A stretch of 64,000 bases of DNA from Manganitrophus sp963718695 (GCA_963718695.1 OY970371.1:3038001-3102000); one strand, 5' to 3'; positions 44,449 to 53,644 are shown, counted from the first letter of the stretch. Translations and numbers: made by a program. The notes: a model not told the origin generated them from the letters alone.

Positions 44449-45381
44449 TTAATGAATCGCTCTTTCTCGGGTCTCCACACTTTTTACATTGGTTTTCTCC
44501 ATGGAGCCCGACAATTCTTCCATCAATCGAATGACCGCGGAATAGTCCTCCTCGGTCCCCTTTACGCTCTCGGCCGCGCAGAGCGCTTCCGCCACCGCCG
44601 TCGTCGGCAGCGGGACGGCACATTCTGCGGCCTGATTGAGGATGAGCCGGTAATCTTTGAGCATCAACCGCAGCGGGAAAGCCGCCGGGTACTCCTCCCG
44701 GCGGGCGTTCTCCAGCTTCATCCGATGACCGGGAGAAATCACCGCCGTCTCCCCGAGAACATGGAGGAGCGGCTCCTTCGCCAGTCCGCATTTCTCCCCC
44801 AGGGCCACCGCCTCGGCGACGGCTTGCATACCGACCCCCAAGAGGACATTGGCCACCAGCTTCATCGTCGCTCCATTCCCGCTTCCCCCCAGGTAGAAAT
44901 GTTTCTTCCCCAAGAGGTCGAAGATCGGGTGGCAATATGCGTAGGTCTCGGCCAAGCCTCCGACAAAAATGGTCAGGCTCCCCTCCTCCGCCTGCAGGGT
45001 GCTTCCCGAGACGGGGGCATCGAGAAACGGGCTCTCCTTCGCCCGAGCCGCCTCGAAGAGCCGGCGTACGGTCTTGGGTGAAATCGTGCTCATCTCGATA
45101 AAGATCGTTCCGGGCCGCGCTGCGGCCAGCGCCCCTTCCGGTCCGAGCATCGTCTCTTCCACGGCCGCGTCATCCGCCAGCGAGGAGAGAACAATCTCAG
45201 AGGCGGCGGCCAACTCCCGAGGACTCTCCGCGACGGCGGCCCCCTTCTCCGCTAGCGGGATCGTCTTCTCCCGTGTGCGGTTATACACTGTAAGGGGATA
45301 GCCGGCTTGACGGAGCCGCGCCGCCATCCGCCTTCCCATTCTCCCCATGCCGATCAACCCGAGCCGCTCGTTCCCCTGCAT
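44449..45381 (-). CDS. 3-hydroxyisobutyrate dehydrogenase-family NAD(P)-dependent reductase
   Basis: 310 residues from ATG 45381 (GAGAGGAGGG upstream). The NAD(P) motif is GLIGMGRMGRRMAARL, the substrate motif DAPVSGSTLQAEEGSLTIFVGG, and the catalytic Lys is in GNGATMKLVANVLLG. The family covers beta-hydroxyacid dehydrogenases (hydroxyisobutyrate, tartronate semialdehyde, glyoxylate/succinic-semialdehyde reductases). With branched-chain-type catabolic genes elsewhere in the window, valine degradation is one option, but the specificity is unresolved. Confidence 0.88.
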   Translation of the reverse strand: MQGNERLGLIGMGRMGRRMAARLRQAGYPLTVYNRTREKTIPLAEKGAAVAESPRELAAASEIVLSSLADDAAVEETMLGPEGALAAARPGTIFIEMSTISPKTVRRLFEAARAKESPFLDAPVSGSTLQAEEGSLTIFVGGLAETYAYCHPIFDLLGKKHFYLGGSGNGATMKLVANVLLGVGMQAVAEAVALGEKCGLAKEPLLHVLGETAVISPGHRMKLENARREEYPAAFPLRLMLKDYRLILNQAAECAVPLPTTAVAEALCAAESVKGTEEDYSAVIRLMEELSGSMEKTNVKSVETRERAIH

Positions 45382-45535
45382 AACAGACCCTCCTCTCGAT
45401 CGAATGATCCTCACTCTCCAATGACGCACGCGGGTCAGAAACCGATTCGCCTGGCGCCAAGACGACCTATCTATAGAATCAACTTAGTCTTTTGCCCGAC
45501 AACCTGTCTATTTGCCGCAAAGAGTTAACCCTTTC

Positions 45536-45573
45536 GAGCACCCTGCGTGCAGGAGCGACCTGCTCGATTTTTT
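45536..45573 (+). terminator. Hairpin with T-tract upstream of lexA
   Basis: An outer stem GAGCA/TGCTC encloses an inner CCTGC-GT-GCAGG, followed by GATTTTTTG. It is oriented for plus-strand transcription and may insulate lexA from read-through. No plus-strand gene lies immediately upstream, so its client is unclear. Confidence 0.4.
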
Positions 45574-45625
45574 GCGGGATTAGATCTGTGTCGCTCCCCC
45601 CTCACAAATATGGATGAAAATTCTC

Positions 45626-45670
45626 TTGACAGATACCGGCCAAGCGGATAGTATTCATTTGAATACTATC
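45626..45670 (+). promoter_or_regulatory. lexA promoter overlapped by a palindromic LexA operator
   Basis: TTGACA (45626-45631) and TAGTAT (45649-45654) are spaced by exactly 17 bp. The perfect palindrome GATAGTATTCA-TT-TGAATACTATC (45647-45670) covers the -10 box and ends 10 bp before the lexA ATG. Autorepression is the obvious reading. The half-site differs from the Escherichia coli (CTGT-N8-ACAG) and Bacillus (GAAC-N4-GTTC) boxes. Confidence 0.8.
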
Positions 45671-45680
45671 CGGAGATGGC

Positions 45681-46295
45681 ATGCCTCAGTCGCTTACAGA
45701 CCGTCAGGCCCACATACTGCAATTTATTACCGGCTATCTCGCTGATCACGGGTTTCCTCCGACACAACGGGAGATCATGCGGCAGTTCAAAATAAAAAGC
45801 ACACGGGGCGTCGCCCGGCACCTGGAAGCCTTGGAGAAAAAGGGCCATCTCAGCCGACCCCATCGGGGAGCGCGGGCCTTGGAGGTGCATGGCTCTCCGC
45901 GCGGCTTTCCGCTGGTCGGCAAGGTCGCCGCGGGCCGGCCGATTTTAGCCGTCGAAAATATCGAAGGGCGGATCGACTTGAATCGAAGCCTCGCCCGCTG
46001 GAAGGACGCATTCCTTCTGAAAGTGAAAGGAGACAGCATGGTCCAGGCGGGGATTCTGGAAGGGGATTATCTCTTAGTAAATCCACAGCCGAACGCCGAA
46101 GCGGGAGAGGTCGTCGTCGCCCTCCTCAACGGGGAAGCCACGGTGAAGCGATTTGAAAAAAAAGGAGACCGCATCCTCCTCCACTCCGCCAACCCCGCTT
46201 ATCGGCCGATCGAGGTCACCCGACAGAGCGGCGACTTCCGGATCATTGGCAAGGCCGTTGCGGTCATTCGCTCCCTGGCGGCGCCGATCGTCTGA
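45681..46295 (+). CDS. lexA: LexA repressor
   Basis: 204 residues. The N-terminal winged helix has LTDRQAHILQFITGYLADHGFPPTQREIM in shape, with the recognition-helix region KSTRGVARHLEALEKKGHL. The cleavage site is Ala84-Gly85 in GKVAAGRP. The S24-type dyad is Ser119 in VKGDSMVQAGI and Lys156 in GEATVKRF. It represses SOS genes and self-cleaves with activated RecA. The operator just upstream indicates autoregulation. A mobile repeat and a helicase gene follow on the same strand. Confidence 0.95.
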   Translation: MPQSLTDRQAHILQFITGYLADHGFPPTQREIMRQFKIKSTRGVARHLEALEKKGHLSRPHRGARALEVHGSPRGFPLVGKVAAGRPILAVENIEGRIDLNRSLARWKDAFLLKVKGDSMVQAGILEGDYLLVNPQPNAEAGEVVVALLNGEATVKRFEKKGDRILLHSANPAYRPIEVTRQSGDFRIIGKAVAVIRSLAAPIV

Positions 46296-46358
46296 CGAAG
46301 CCTGTCGCTCTGTAGCTGTTCGTTGCGCTCAGTGTACTCCGCGAAGGATTCCCTCATG

Positions 46359-46438
46359 TGTCACCCTGAACGAAGTGAAAGATCTTTTATCTATTTCTAC
46401 CCTTAAAAGAGAGATCCTTCGCTCCGCTCGGGATGACA
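46359..46438. repeat. MITE-like inverted repeat (TGTCACCCTGAAC... type)
   Basis: The left end TGTCACCCTGAACGAAGTGA and right end TCCTTCGCTCCGCTCGGGAT-GACA are imperfect inverted repeats enclosing about 30 bp. This matches a family of short palindromic elements common in environmental bacterial genomes (TGTCATCCTGAGCGAAGCGAAG-like). It is inserted between lexA and the helicase gene. Confidence 0.65.
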
Positions 46439-46484
46439 TACAAAGAATTTCATCATGTAAAATATTTCGTGCCAGGAGGGCCGG

Positions 46485-49172
46485 ATGAAGATGCGGTTTC
46501 TGGAAAATTTCGGGATCGACGCCAACGTCCTCCGGATCTGGGAAAAGCGTTACGGGCCGGACCTCCTCCCCGTCCAGGAGAAGGCGATTCAAGATACTCC
46601 GCTCCTCCGGGGCGGCAGCCTGGTCGTCTTCGCACCCACCACCTCCGGAAAGACGTTCATCGCGGAGATGTTGGCGATCTCCTCGATCCGGAAAGGGAAA
46701 CGGGTCTTCTATCTCGTTCCCACCAAGTCGTTGGCCGAAGAAAAGTTCGCTCAATTCCGAGAGGCGTATCGATCCCTTGGCATTGTCACGGCGATCTCCA
46801 CGCGGGATCATCGAGAGTGGGACGCCGCAATTCTGTCTAAGAACTTCGATGTCGCCATCGTCGTTTATGAAAAACTCCAATCCCTCCTGGTGGCCCGTCG
46901 GAGCCTGCAGGAGGAGACCGGCGTCGTGATCCTCGATGAGCTCCAGATGATCTCGGATGAAGAGCGCGGCCCCACGATAGAACTCCTTCTGACCAAACTT
47001 CTCCGCGCGCCGGTCCGGCCGCAATTCTTGGGACTCTCCGCGGTCCTCGGCCAAGGAGCGGCGCTGGCCCGCTGGCTTCAGGCCGATCTTTTGATCGAGG
47101 AGAAGCGGCCGGTCGAATTGCGGAAGGGGATTTTCTGCCGCGGGATCTTCTCCTACCGGGAGCACAACAGCGGAAAAGAAGGAGAAGAAACCTGGAAAGA
47201 GATCCGCGGGGAAGAAGAAATCGACATCCTGGTCCCCCTCGCCGCTTTCCTCGGCGGAGAGAAGGAAGAATTGACCCTGCTTTTTCTAAAAGACAAAGCG
47301 ACGGTCGAGAAGGCAGCCGGAAAAATCAGCGAGCAGGTCCCCATTGCCCCCGCCGAAGCGGCGATCGAAGAACTGCTGACGCTGGAAGAAACTACGGCAC
47401 GCGACTATCTGATCAGGCTGCTTCGAAAAGGAATCGGGATGCATCATGCCGATCTTTCCCTGGAGCAGCGGCAGGTGATCGAGCGCCACTTTCGACAGGG
47501 GTCGATCCGCATCCTCTGTTCGACGAGTACCTTGGCGATGGGAATCAACTGCCCGGCCAAAAACGTCCTGATCGAATCCCGACAGTGGCATTATTACCGG
47601 CGTTATCATGGGACCGACACCCGTCCGCTCCCCCGCTCCCTGCACGAGAACATGGCCGGCCGGAGCGGGCGCTACGGCTACATCGATGATTTCGGCCGGG
47701 CAATCCTGGTCACCCATTCTCCTTTCAAGAAGAAGATCTGGATCGACCAATATATTCAGGGCGCGATCGAGCCGCTGGAGCCGGCCCTTCGAATGGAGGC
47801 GGCAGAGGAGATCGTCCTGAACCTGGTTGCCTCCGGTGAGGCGGCGACGTTGAAGGAGCTGGTCGCGTTTTTTAAATCCACCTACACCGCCCAGCGCCGT
47901 TGGAGCGAAACGGAGGGCCTCGAACGACTGGTTGAATCGGCCCTGGAGATCTGCCGTGCCAAGGGGGCTCTTCAAGCGCTTGGAGAGGGGCCGTTGGCCG
48001 CGACCGGACTGGGACAGGTGACCGCACTGAAGGGGATTCGGCTTGAGACCGCCGTTGGAATCTGCGAATGGATGAGAGCAGCCGATCCGAGCAGAATAAG
48101 CGATCTAGAGATTCTCTGCGCGCTGGCCCTCACCAAAGACGCGGGCCGGATCTACGTTCCCCTTCCCTATCGGGAGCGCCGGATGAGAAATTACCCGAGC
48201 CTTCTCCGGAAAGAGATTGCGCATCAGCAGGAAGGGGGGAAGGACATTTTTCAGCGGCGCTCCGGCGCCGCGCATCAGAATGAAGCGGACGAAGCGCGCG
48301 CGATCAAGAAAGCACTGATCCTCCTGGAGTGGATCACTCCCCGATCGACCCTTGAGATTGAGCAGGCGTACGATATCCATGCCGGCGCGATGGCCCGGAT
48401 CGGCGAAGAATTCTCCTGGCTGGCCGAGGCCGCCTCGGCCCTCGCCCGGGAAATCGGCTGGCCGGCGGAAACGGTCCGGAGACTCTCCGAACTCTCCGAG
48501 CGGCTCACCCAAGGCATCACGGCCCAAGGCCTGGCGTTATCCCGGATGAGGGTCAAGGGGCTGGGCCGGATCTACATTGCCGGTCTGGTCAGAGAAGGTT
48601 ATGACAGCCCGGAAGCCCTCTCTCCACTTCCGATCGAGCTTCTGAGAAAACATCTCCCGGAGCGGGTCGCCATGGCGCTCCATCTTTATTTAAAAACCGA
48701 GAGAATACCAGAGCAGGACCCCGGCCTTTCACAACAGAAAAACCATGTCAGCGAACCGCCGGAAGCATCCTCAAAGTGTTCCGAACCGGCGACCGTCTTG
48801 CTGATCGATTTAGATCAGCAGGTGATCACTTATAGAGGACTCCGGGTGGAGCTCTCCTCTTATCCATTCAAACTTCTTGCCGCCCTCGCCCGAACGCCGG
48901 GCCGCGTCGTCAACAAAGCCGCTCTTTATGACGTGCTTTATGGAAACGCCGACGCGGTGTCGGAAGACGACCGACCCTACGAGCGCCAGCTCGCCGATCA
49001 CAAACGGAAGGTTTTAGCGCAGCTCCGAAAAGCGGTGGGAAACCAGAAACGTGGGGAGGTTCTTTCCGAGGAGATTGACCGTCTCATTTCGGTCCGACGC
49101 GGGGTGGGATATACCTTGAATCTAAACCAGGCGGAGGTGTCGATTCTCAAAGAGACAGCCGTCCTAAGATAG
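46485..49172 (+). CDS. Ski2/Hel308-like superfamily 2 helicase with C-terminal OmpR-type winged helix
   Basis: 895 residues. Helicase motifs: Q-like region LPVQEKAI, Walker A APTTSGKT (50-57), motif II VVILDELQ (151-154), motif III FLGLSAVLG, STSTLAMGINCPAKNV, and motif VI ENMAGRSGRYGY (389-396). The middle part follows the Hel308-type winged-helix/ratchet plan (GVxRxxSKRLTQGI-like stretch, then the HhH-like VKGLGRIYIAGLVREGYDS). Residues about 770-885 form a PhoB/OmpR-type DNA-binding domain (VELSSYPFKLLAALARTPGRVV, RRGVGYTL). It lies 190 bp downstream of lexA. A role in repair or replication-fork processing is likely; the transcription-factor-like domain is unusual. Confidence 0.87.
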   Translation: MKMRFLENFGIDANVLRIWEKRYGPDLLPVQEKAIQDTPLLRGGSLVVFAPTTSGKTFIAEMLAISSIRKGKRVFYLVPTKSLAEEKFAQFREAYRSLGIVTAISTRDHREWDAAILSKNFDVAIVVYEKLQSLLVARRSLQEETGVVILDELQMISDEERGPTIELLLTKLLRAPVRPQFLGLSAVLGQGAALARWLQADLLIEEKRPVELRKGIFCRGIFSYREHNSGKEGEETWKEIRGEEEIDILVPLAAFLGGEKEELTLLFLKDKATVEKAAGKISEQVPIAPAEAAIEELLTLEETTARDYLIRLLRKGIGMHHADLSLEQRQVIERHFRQGSIRILCSTSTLAMGINCPAKNVLIESRQWHYYRRYHGTDTRPLPRSLHENMAGRSGRYGYIDDFGRAILVTHSPFKKKIWIDQYIQGAIEPLEPALRMEAAEEIVLNLVASGEAATLKELVAFFKSTYTAQRRWSETEGLERLVESALEICRAKGALQALGEGPLAATGLGQVTALKGIRLETAVGICEWMRAADPSRISDLEILCALALTKDAGRIYVPLPYRERRMRNYPSLLRKEIAHQQEGGKDIFQRRSGAAHQNEADEARAIKKALILLEWITPRSTLEIEQAYDIHAGAMARIGEEFSWLAEAASALAREIGWPAETVRRLSELSERLTQGITAQGLALSRMRVKGLGRIYIAGLVREGYDSPEALSPLPIELLRKHLPERVAMALHLYLKTERIPEQDPGLSQQKNHVSEPPEASSKCSEPATVLLIDLDQQVITYRGLRVELSSYPFKLLAALARTPGRVVNKAALYDVLYGNADAVSEDDRPYERQLADHKRKVLAQLRKAVGNQKRGEVLSEEIDRLISVRRGVGYTLNLNQAEVSILKETAVLR

Positions 49173-49205
49173 ATCGACCGTGACGCGCGGTGACTCGAAT
49201 TCGCC

Positions 49206-51323
49206 TCATCCCTCCTGATGGATGGGCAGCGACCAGGGTGCACTTAATTTTTTCTCAAACGCTTCGGCGTCAAGCGGCCGACTGAAGTAGTAGCCCTGCA
49301 TTCCGTCACACCCGTTGGCCCGTAGGAATTCCAACTGCGCGACGCTCTCCACCCCTTCTGCGACGACCTTGAGCCCCAGGTTGCGGGCAAGCATGATGAT
49401 CGACGAGACAATCGCCGCATCGGTCGGGTTTGTCTCGATCTCCCGAACAAAGGATTGGTCGATCTTTAGAATATGGACCGGAAAACATTTCAAATAACGA
49501 AGGGAGGAGTAGCCGGTGCCGAAATCGTCAATTGAAATCTGAATGCCGAGCTTGTTCATCTGGCTTAACACGGAAACCGTTCTCTCTTCATTCTCCATCA
49601 ACATGCTCTCGGTCAGCTCTAAACCAAGACGCTCCGGGCCGAGGCCGGTCTCACGTAAAATCCGCTCGACGTTTTCGATGAGCTGGGGTTGCTTGAACTG
49701 TCTGATCGAGAGATTCACGACCATCCGAATCGGCGGCAGGTCTGCTTTCTGCCAAACGGCCGCTTGCGCGCAGGCGGTGCGCAGCACCCATTCTCCAATC
49801 GGCACGATCAGTCCTGTCTCCTCTGCAATGGGAATAAACTCCTGGGGGCCGACCAATCCCAACGAGGGGTGCTGCCAACGCAAGAGCGCCTCCACGCTGA
49901 TGATCTGCCCGCTCTTCAAGTCCACCTGCGGCTGGTAGTGGATCAGAAACTCTTCCCGCTTGAGCGCATAACGGAGGCTGCTCTCCAAGGTCAGCTGCGC
50001 GATCGTCGCCGTGTTCATGTCCGCGGAATAAAATTGATAGTTATTTCGACCCATCTGTTTGGCGCGATACATGGCGGTGTCGGCGTTCTTCAGCAGCAGG
50101 TCGATATCGTCGCCGTCGAAAGGGTAAAGGGTGATTCCGATGCTCGGGGTGACAAAAAGCTCGGGTCCCTGCAACCCGAACGGGCGTGAGAAATCGTCGA
50201 GGATCTTCTGGGCCACCTTGGCGGCATCATGGACCGAAGTCACATTGGTCAGGAGAACCGTAAACTCATCCCCGCCGAGTCGGGCGACGGTATCGCTTTT
50301 TCGGACGCAACGGGTCAGCCGACCGGCGGCTTCTTTCAGCAACAGATCGCCGACCGTATGACCGAGTGAATCATTCACCAGCTTAAAGCGATCCAAGTCG
50401 AGAAAAAGAAGCGCCACCAGCTTTCCCGTGCGGCTCGCCTGAGGGAGCGCCTGGCGCAAGCGGTCTTGAAAAAGGGTCCGGTTCGGAAGGCCGGTCAGCT
50501 GATCGAAATGGGCCAGCTCGACCAGCCGCTCCTCCGCGCGCTTCCAGTCGGTCACATCACGAAAACTCCAAACCCTTCCGACCGGCCGTCCGTCGAGCAG
50601 GTGGGGCTGTGAGAGTTGTTCAAAAACCCGGCCGTCTTTAAATTCGAGGAGATCAAAACTCTCGGCCAGCGGATGGGCGTAGACCTCTTTGATCTTGGTG
50701 AGAAACTGTTCCGAGTCCTTCAACTGCGTCGTGACAAATGCGAGGGCCTGGGTGTTGTCTTTGGTATCGAGAATCGATTGCGGGATCCGCCACATCTTCG
50801 CAAACTTCCGATTAAAGCGGATCATCTTCCCCTCCTGATCGACCACCAAGAGGCCGTCCGCGGTCGCTTCGAGGGTCGATAGGATTAAAGAGGCAGATTG
50901 CTTAAGCTCTCCCTCCGAACGGGCAAGCGCCTTCTTCATCCGCTCCTCGGAGAGGACCCGCTCGACCGCTTCCGGAAGGTAATCGAGGTATGCGGTCGAT
51001 TTCGTCACAAAATCCCGAACACCGGCCCTCAATGCCTTGATGATGGTCGCTTCATCGCTGAATGCCGTCACCATGATGACCGGAAGATCTTCTCCCTGTG
51101 CCTTTAGATTCATATAAAAATCAAGGCCGGTCATTCCCTTCGGGAGGGTATAGTCGAGCAGAACCAAATCGATCCGCCCTTGGGCCACCTTTCCCTCCGC
51201 CTCGAACGCGGTCGCAGCGGTCAGGATCTGATAACCGGCCCGTTCCAAACATCTTCGCTCGAGGACCACGGTGGTCTCGTCATCTTCGACGATGAGGATC
51301 GTTTCTGGAGGTTTGTCGGTCAT
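49206..51323 (-). CDS. Receiver-PAS-GGDEF-EAL protein (c-di-GMP turnover)
   Basis: 705 residues from ATG 51323 (MTDKPPETILIVEDDE). The receiver domain at 1-125 has phospho-acceptor Asp57 in VLLDYTLPKG. A PAS domain is at about 145-265. The GGDEF domain has an intact GGDEF (350-354) in RLGGDEFTVLL. The EAL domain has EAL (478-480) in SVEALLRWQHP, plus NLSIRQF, ELTESMLME and DDFGTGYSSL. Both output sites look active, so it may synthesise or degrade c-di-GMP depending on input. The kinase is not adjacent. It could link signalling to PilT-type motility. Confidence 0.94.
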   Translation of the reverse strand: MTDKPPETILIVEDDETTVVLERRCLERAGYQILTAATAFEAEGKVAQGRIDLVLLDYTLPKGMTGLDFYMNLKAQGEDLPVIMVTAFSDEATIIKALRAGVRDFVTKSTAYLDYLPEAVERVLSEERMKKALARSEGELKQSASLILSTLEATADGLLVVDQEGKMIRFNRKFAKMWRIPQSILDTKDNTQALAFVTTQLKDSEQFLTKIKEVYAHPLAESFDLLEFKDGRVFEQLSQPHLLDGRPVGRVWSFRDVTDWKRAEERLVELAHFDQLTGLPNRTLFQDRLRQALPQASRTGKLVALLFLDLDRFKLVNDSLGHTVGDLLLKEAAGRLTRCVRKSDTVARLGGDEFTVLLTNVTSVHDAAKVAQKILDDFSRPFGLQGPELFVTPSIGITLYPFDGDDIDLLLKNADTAMYRAKQMGRNNYQFYSADMNTATIAQLTLESSLRYALKREEFLIHYQPQVDLKSGQIISVEALLRWQHPSLGLVGPQEFIPIAEETGLIVPIGEWVLRTACAQAAVWQKADLPPIRMVVNLSIRQFKQPQLIENVERILRETGLGPERLGLELTESMLMENEERTVSVLSQMNKLGIQISIDDFGTGYSSLRYLKCFPVHILKIDQSFVREIETNPTDAAIVSSIIMLARNLGLKVVAEGVESVAQLEFLRANGCDGMQGYYFSRPLDAEAFEKKLSAPWSLPIHQEG

Positions 51324-51529
51324 GGGGCCAATCCGGATTGGGATAATGAAACGGAAATACAATTTCCCGGGATTTCAACCGATTCTGCTGAAAATAATGC
51401 GGAAGAAAAACGACGGCGCTCTACCCACATCTTTAAACAGGTTAACAGGTTTTAGGATGTTGTCAATTTTGGGCGCTGGCAAGAGGGATGAGCACCGCTC
51501 CATGCCTGGCCGCTTGAGATAAGAGGAAC

Positions 51530-52480
51530 TTATCGTTGAGACGGGGCCGCAGGCGGCTCCGGGTTGGCGCCGGGGCGGATGATGCTCATCGCCATCGCAA
51601 TCATGCTGCTCACATCGCTCAGCGTGGCGGGGACGACGAGCGTATTTCCTTCTTTGGCGAGGTTTCCGAATTGGTCGATGTATTGCTCGGCCACCCGAAG
51701 TTGAACCGCCTGATAGCCGCCGGGCGATTGGATCGCCTCGGCAATCTTGCGGATCCCTTGCGCGGTCGCCTCGGCCACGGTGAGGATGGCCGCGGCCTGC
51801 CCCTCCGCTTCGTTGATCTGCTGTTGTTTGTTCGCTTCCGAGGCTTTGATCACCTGCTGCTTTTCCCCTTCGGCCGCATTGATCGCCGAGTCGCGGACCC
51901 CCTCGGAATTGAGGATCACCGCCCGCTTCTCCCGCTCGGCCCGCATCTGTTTTTCCATGGCGGCGAGGACATCTTCAGGGGGGGTGATGTTCTTGATCTC
52001 ATAACGCAGGACCTTGATCCCCCACGGTTCCGTGGCCTTATCCAGCTCGCTGACGACCGCCAGGTTGATCGTGCTCCGCTCCTCGAAGGTGCGGTCCAAC
52101 TCGATCTTTCCCACTTCACTCCGAAGGGTCGTCTGCGCCAGCTGGATGATGGCAAAGGTATAATCGGTCACGCCGTAGGAGGCCCGCTCCGGGTTCATGA
52201 CCTTCATATAGAGCACCCCATCGACCCCCACCTGAACGTTGTCCCGTGTGATGCAAAGCTGCTCCGGGATATCGAGCGCCTGCTCTTTAAGGGAGTGGCG
52301 GTATCGAATAACATCGAGAAAAGGAAGGAGGATGTGGAAGCCGGCGTCGAGGGTGCCGCTGAATTTTCCCAGGCGCTCGACGACGTAAGCACTCTGCTGC
52401 GGTACCACGACAGTTGTTTTGGCCAGGACGATGATCACCAGCACGGCCAGGACCAGGACCACAATCATCCCTTCACTCAT
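51530..52480 (-). CDS. SPFH-domain stomatin/QmcA-like membrane protein
   Basis: 316 residues. A single N-terminal hydrophobic segment (MIVVLVLAVLVIIVLA) is followed by a prohibitin/SPFH domain with VVPQQSAYVVERLGKFSGTL, GVDGVLYMKVMNPERASYGV and ELDKATEPWGIKVLRYEIKN. A helical region (AEREKRAVILNSEGVRDSAI, then EGEKQQVIKASEANKQQQIN) is typical of slipins. It oligomerises in membrane microdomains. It is paired with the upstream nfeD-like gene (49 bp apart), the standard slipin-NfeD arrangement. Confidence 0.93.
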   Translation of the reverse strand: MSEGMIVVLVLAVLVIIVLAKTTVVVPQQSAYVVERLGKFSGTLDAGFHILLPFLDVIRYRHSLKEQALDIPEQLCITRDNVQVGVDGVLYMKVMNPERASYGVTDYTFAIIQLAQTTLRSEVGKIELDRTFEERSTINLAVVSELDKATEPWGIKVLRYEIKNITPPEDVLAAMEKQMRAEREKRAVILNSEGVRDSAINAAEGEKQQVIKASEANKQQQINEAEGQAAAILTVAEATAQGIRKIAEAIQSPGGYQAVQLRVAEQYIDQFGNLAKEGNTLVVPATLSDVSSMIAMAMSIIRPGANPEPPAAPSQR

Positions 52481-52529
52481 CGTTTGTCTCCCTTTTGATG
52501 GTTAACTCCCTGCGGGGGTTGATCTCTCC

Positions 52530-52964
52530 TCACGCACTTCGCACCCAGAGGGTCAGCCCGTCTAGCTTCACGACTTTGCATCGCTGGCCTTTTGTCACCG
52601 GCGTTTCACCGACATTGCGCGCGCTCCAGGCGGCGCCCCGCAGCTCCGCCTTTCCGACGCCATCGGCCGCAATCTCGTCCAACGCGACGGCGATCTCCCC
52701 GATCATGCTGTCGATCTCTTTACCGGTGTTGGCCGGTTGAAATCGCTCAAGCAGCGGGCGCCGAAACAAGAGCAACGCACCGATGGAGAGAAGGGAAAAA
52801 AGCAGCCATTCCACCCACTCGGGCCCGGTCAGGTTGAGGCCTGCAAGCGTTCCGACGATGAGGGCGCCGATGCCGAAGAAGATGAGATAAAATCCGCCGG
52901 GAATCATCATTTCCGCCAGCAGGAAGAAGAGCCCTGCCAGCAACCATCCCCACCAAGGTATCAT
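52530..52964 (-). CDS. NfeD-family membrane protein
   Basis: 144 residues. Two or three transmembrane segments in the first half (WWGWLLAGLFFLLAEMMIPG; FYLIFFGIGALIVGTLAGL; WLLFSLLSIGALLLF) precede a C-terminal OB-fold domain (IGEIAVALDEI, GKAELRGAAWSARN, KVVKLDGLTLWVR). This is the short NfeD1b type without the ClpP-like protease domain. It is encoded directly upstream of the slipin gene on the same strand and expected to act with it in the membrane. Confidence 0.9.
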   Translation of the reverse strand: MIPWWGWLLAGLFFLLAEMMIPGGFYLIFFGIGALIVGTLAGLNLTGPEWVEWLLFSLLSIGALLLFRRPLLERFQPANTGKEIDSMIGEIAVALDEIAADGVGKAELRGAAWSARNVGETPVTKGQRCKVVKLDGLTLWVRSA

Positions 52965-53256
52965 TCCACACTCCCGTCAGCACGCCTGAAAAACATCAAC
53001 AAACCGGGGACAAACAAGCGATCGAAGTATATCAAAGGGGACTCCGCTGTCAAGAAAAAGGGACAAGAGGCCGCGGAGATCGCATTCTCCCGATCGTGTC
53101 CCGCTTAAACGGCGCTCACATCGGTCTCCATCGAGAAGCCATCTAAAAACCATCGAAAGACCATTTAAAGACCAAGATCCATCTTCTCCCCTCTGCTAAC
53201 CTCCGAGATGAAAACAAGGGGTACACGTCACAACCGATCAACCACGGAGGACTTCC

Positions 53257-53388
53257 ATGTCAAAAGATATCCTGTATTTTCTGCTTTTAATCGCTCCCAT
53301 CATTCCGGCATTTGTGGTGCTCATCCACGACACGGACCTGCCGAAAGAAAATAGGAAAGGAGGGACCCACAAACAGGGTCAGGAATAG
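53257..53388 (+). CDS. Small membrane protein (43 aa)
   Basis: ATG 53257 follows ACGGAGGA at ideal spacing. One transmembrane helix (ILYFLLLIAPIIPAFVVLI) is followed by a short polar tail (HDTDLPKENRKGG). A strong hairpin follows 24 bp after the stop. Codon use, ribosome site and terminator make it credible despite its size. Function unknown. Confidence 0.65.
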   Translation: MSKDILYFLLLIAPIIPAFVVLIHDTDLPKENRKGGTHKQGQE

Positions 53389-53412
53389 CGGAGCCATCCG
53401 GCCTAAAGGGAG

Positions 53413-53440
53413 AGGGGCGGGACCATGCGGTCCCGCCCCT
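53413..53440 (+). terminator. Strong hairpin after the small membrane-protein gene
   Basis: AGGGGCGGGACC-ATGC-GGTCCCGCCCCT is a perfect 12-bp GC-rich stem with a 4-nt loop, followed by TTGTC. It fits an intrinsic terminator with a poor T-tract. Confidence 0.65.
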
Positions 53441-53644
53441 TGTCACTCGGGCCTCCGATATTCGAAATAGGGTTCCGATCGTCAGAATCCCTTCGCCGTT
53501 ACGCGATTCACTCAATGCAATTTGCTCAAATACAACGTTCGGAATCGGCCGGTCTCTCCAATTCCGCCGCTTCGAAGGGAGGTCCTTTCCTTGCAAATGC
53601 AAAGTGGATCGATACTCTCAATAAATTTTTGGAGGAGGATCTCC

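Noticed and set aside
44426..44935. A long upstream extension of the PfpI-like frame
   Set aside because: It overlaps the dehydrogenase gene in another frame and has low-complexity Gly/Arg composition. A perfect Shine-Dalgarno marks the start at 44425.
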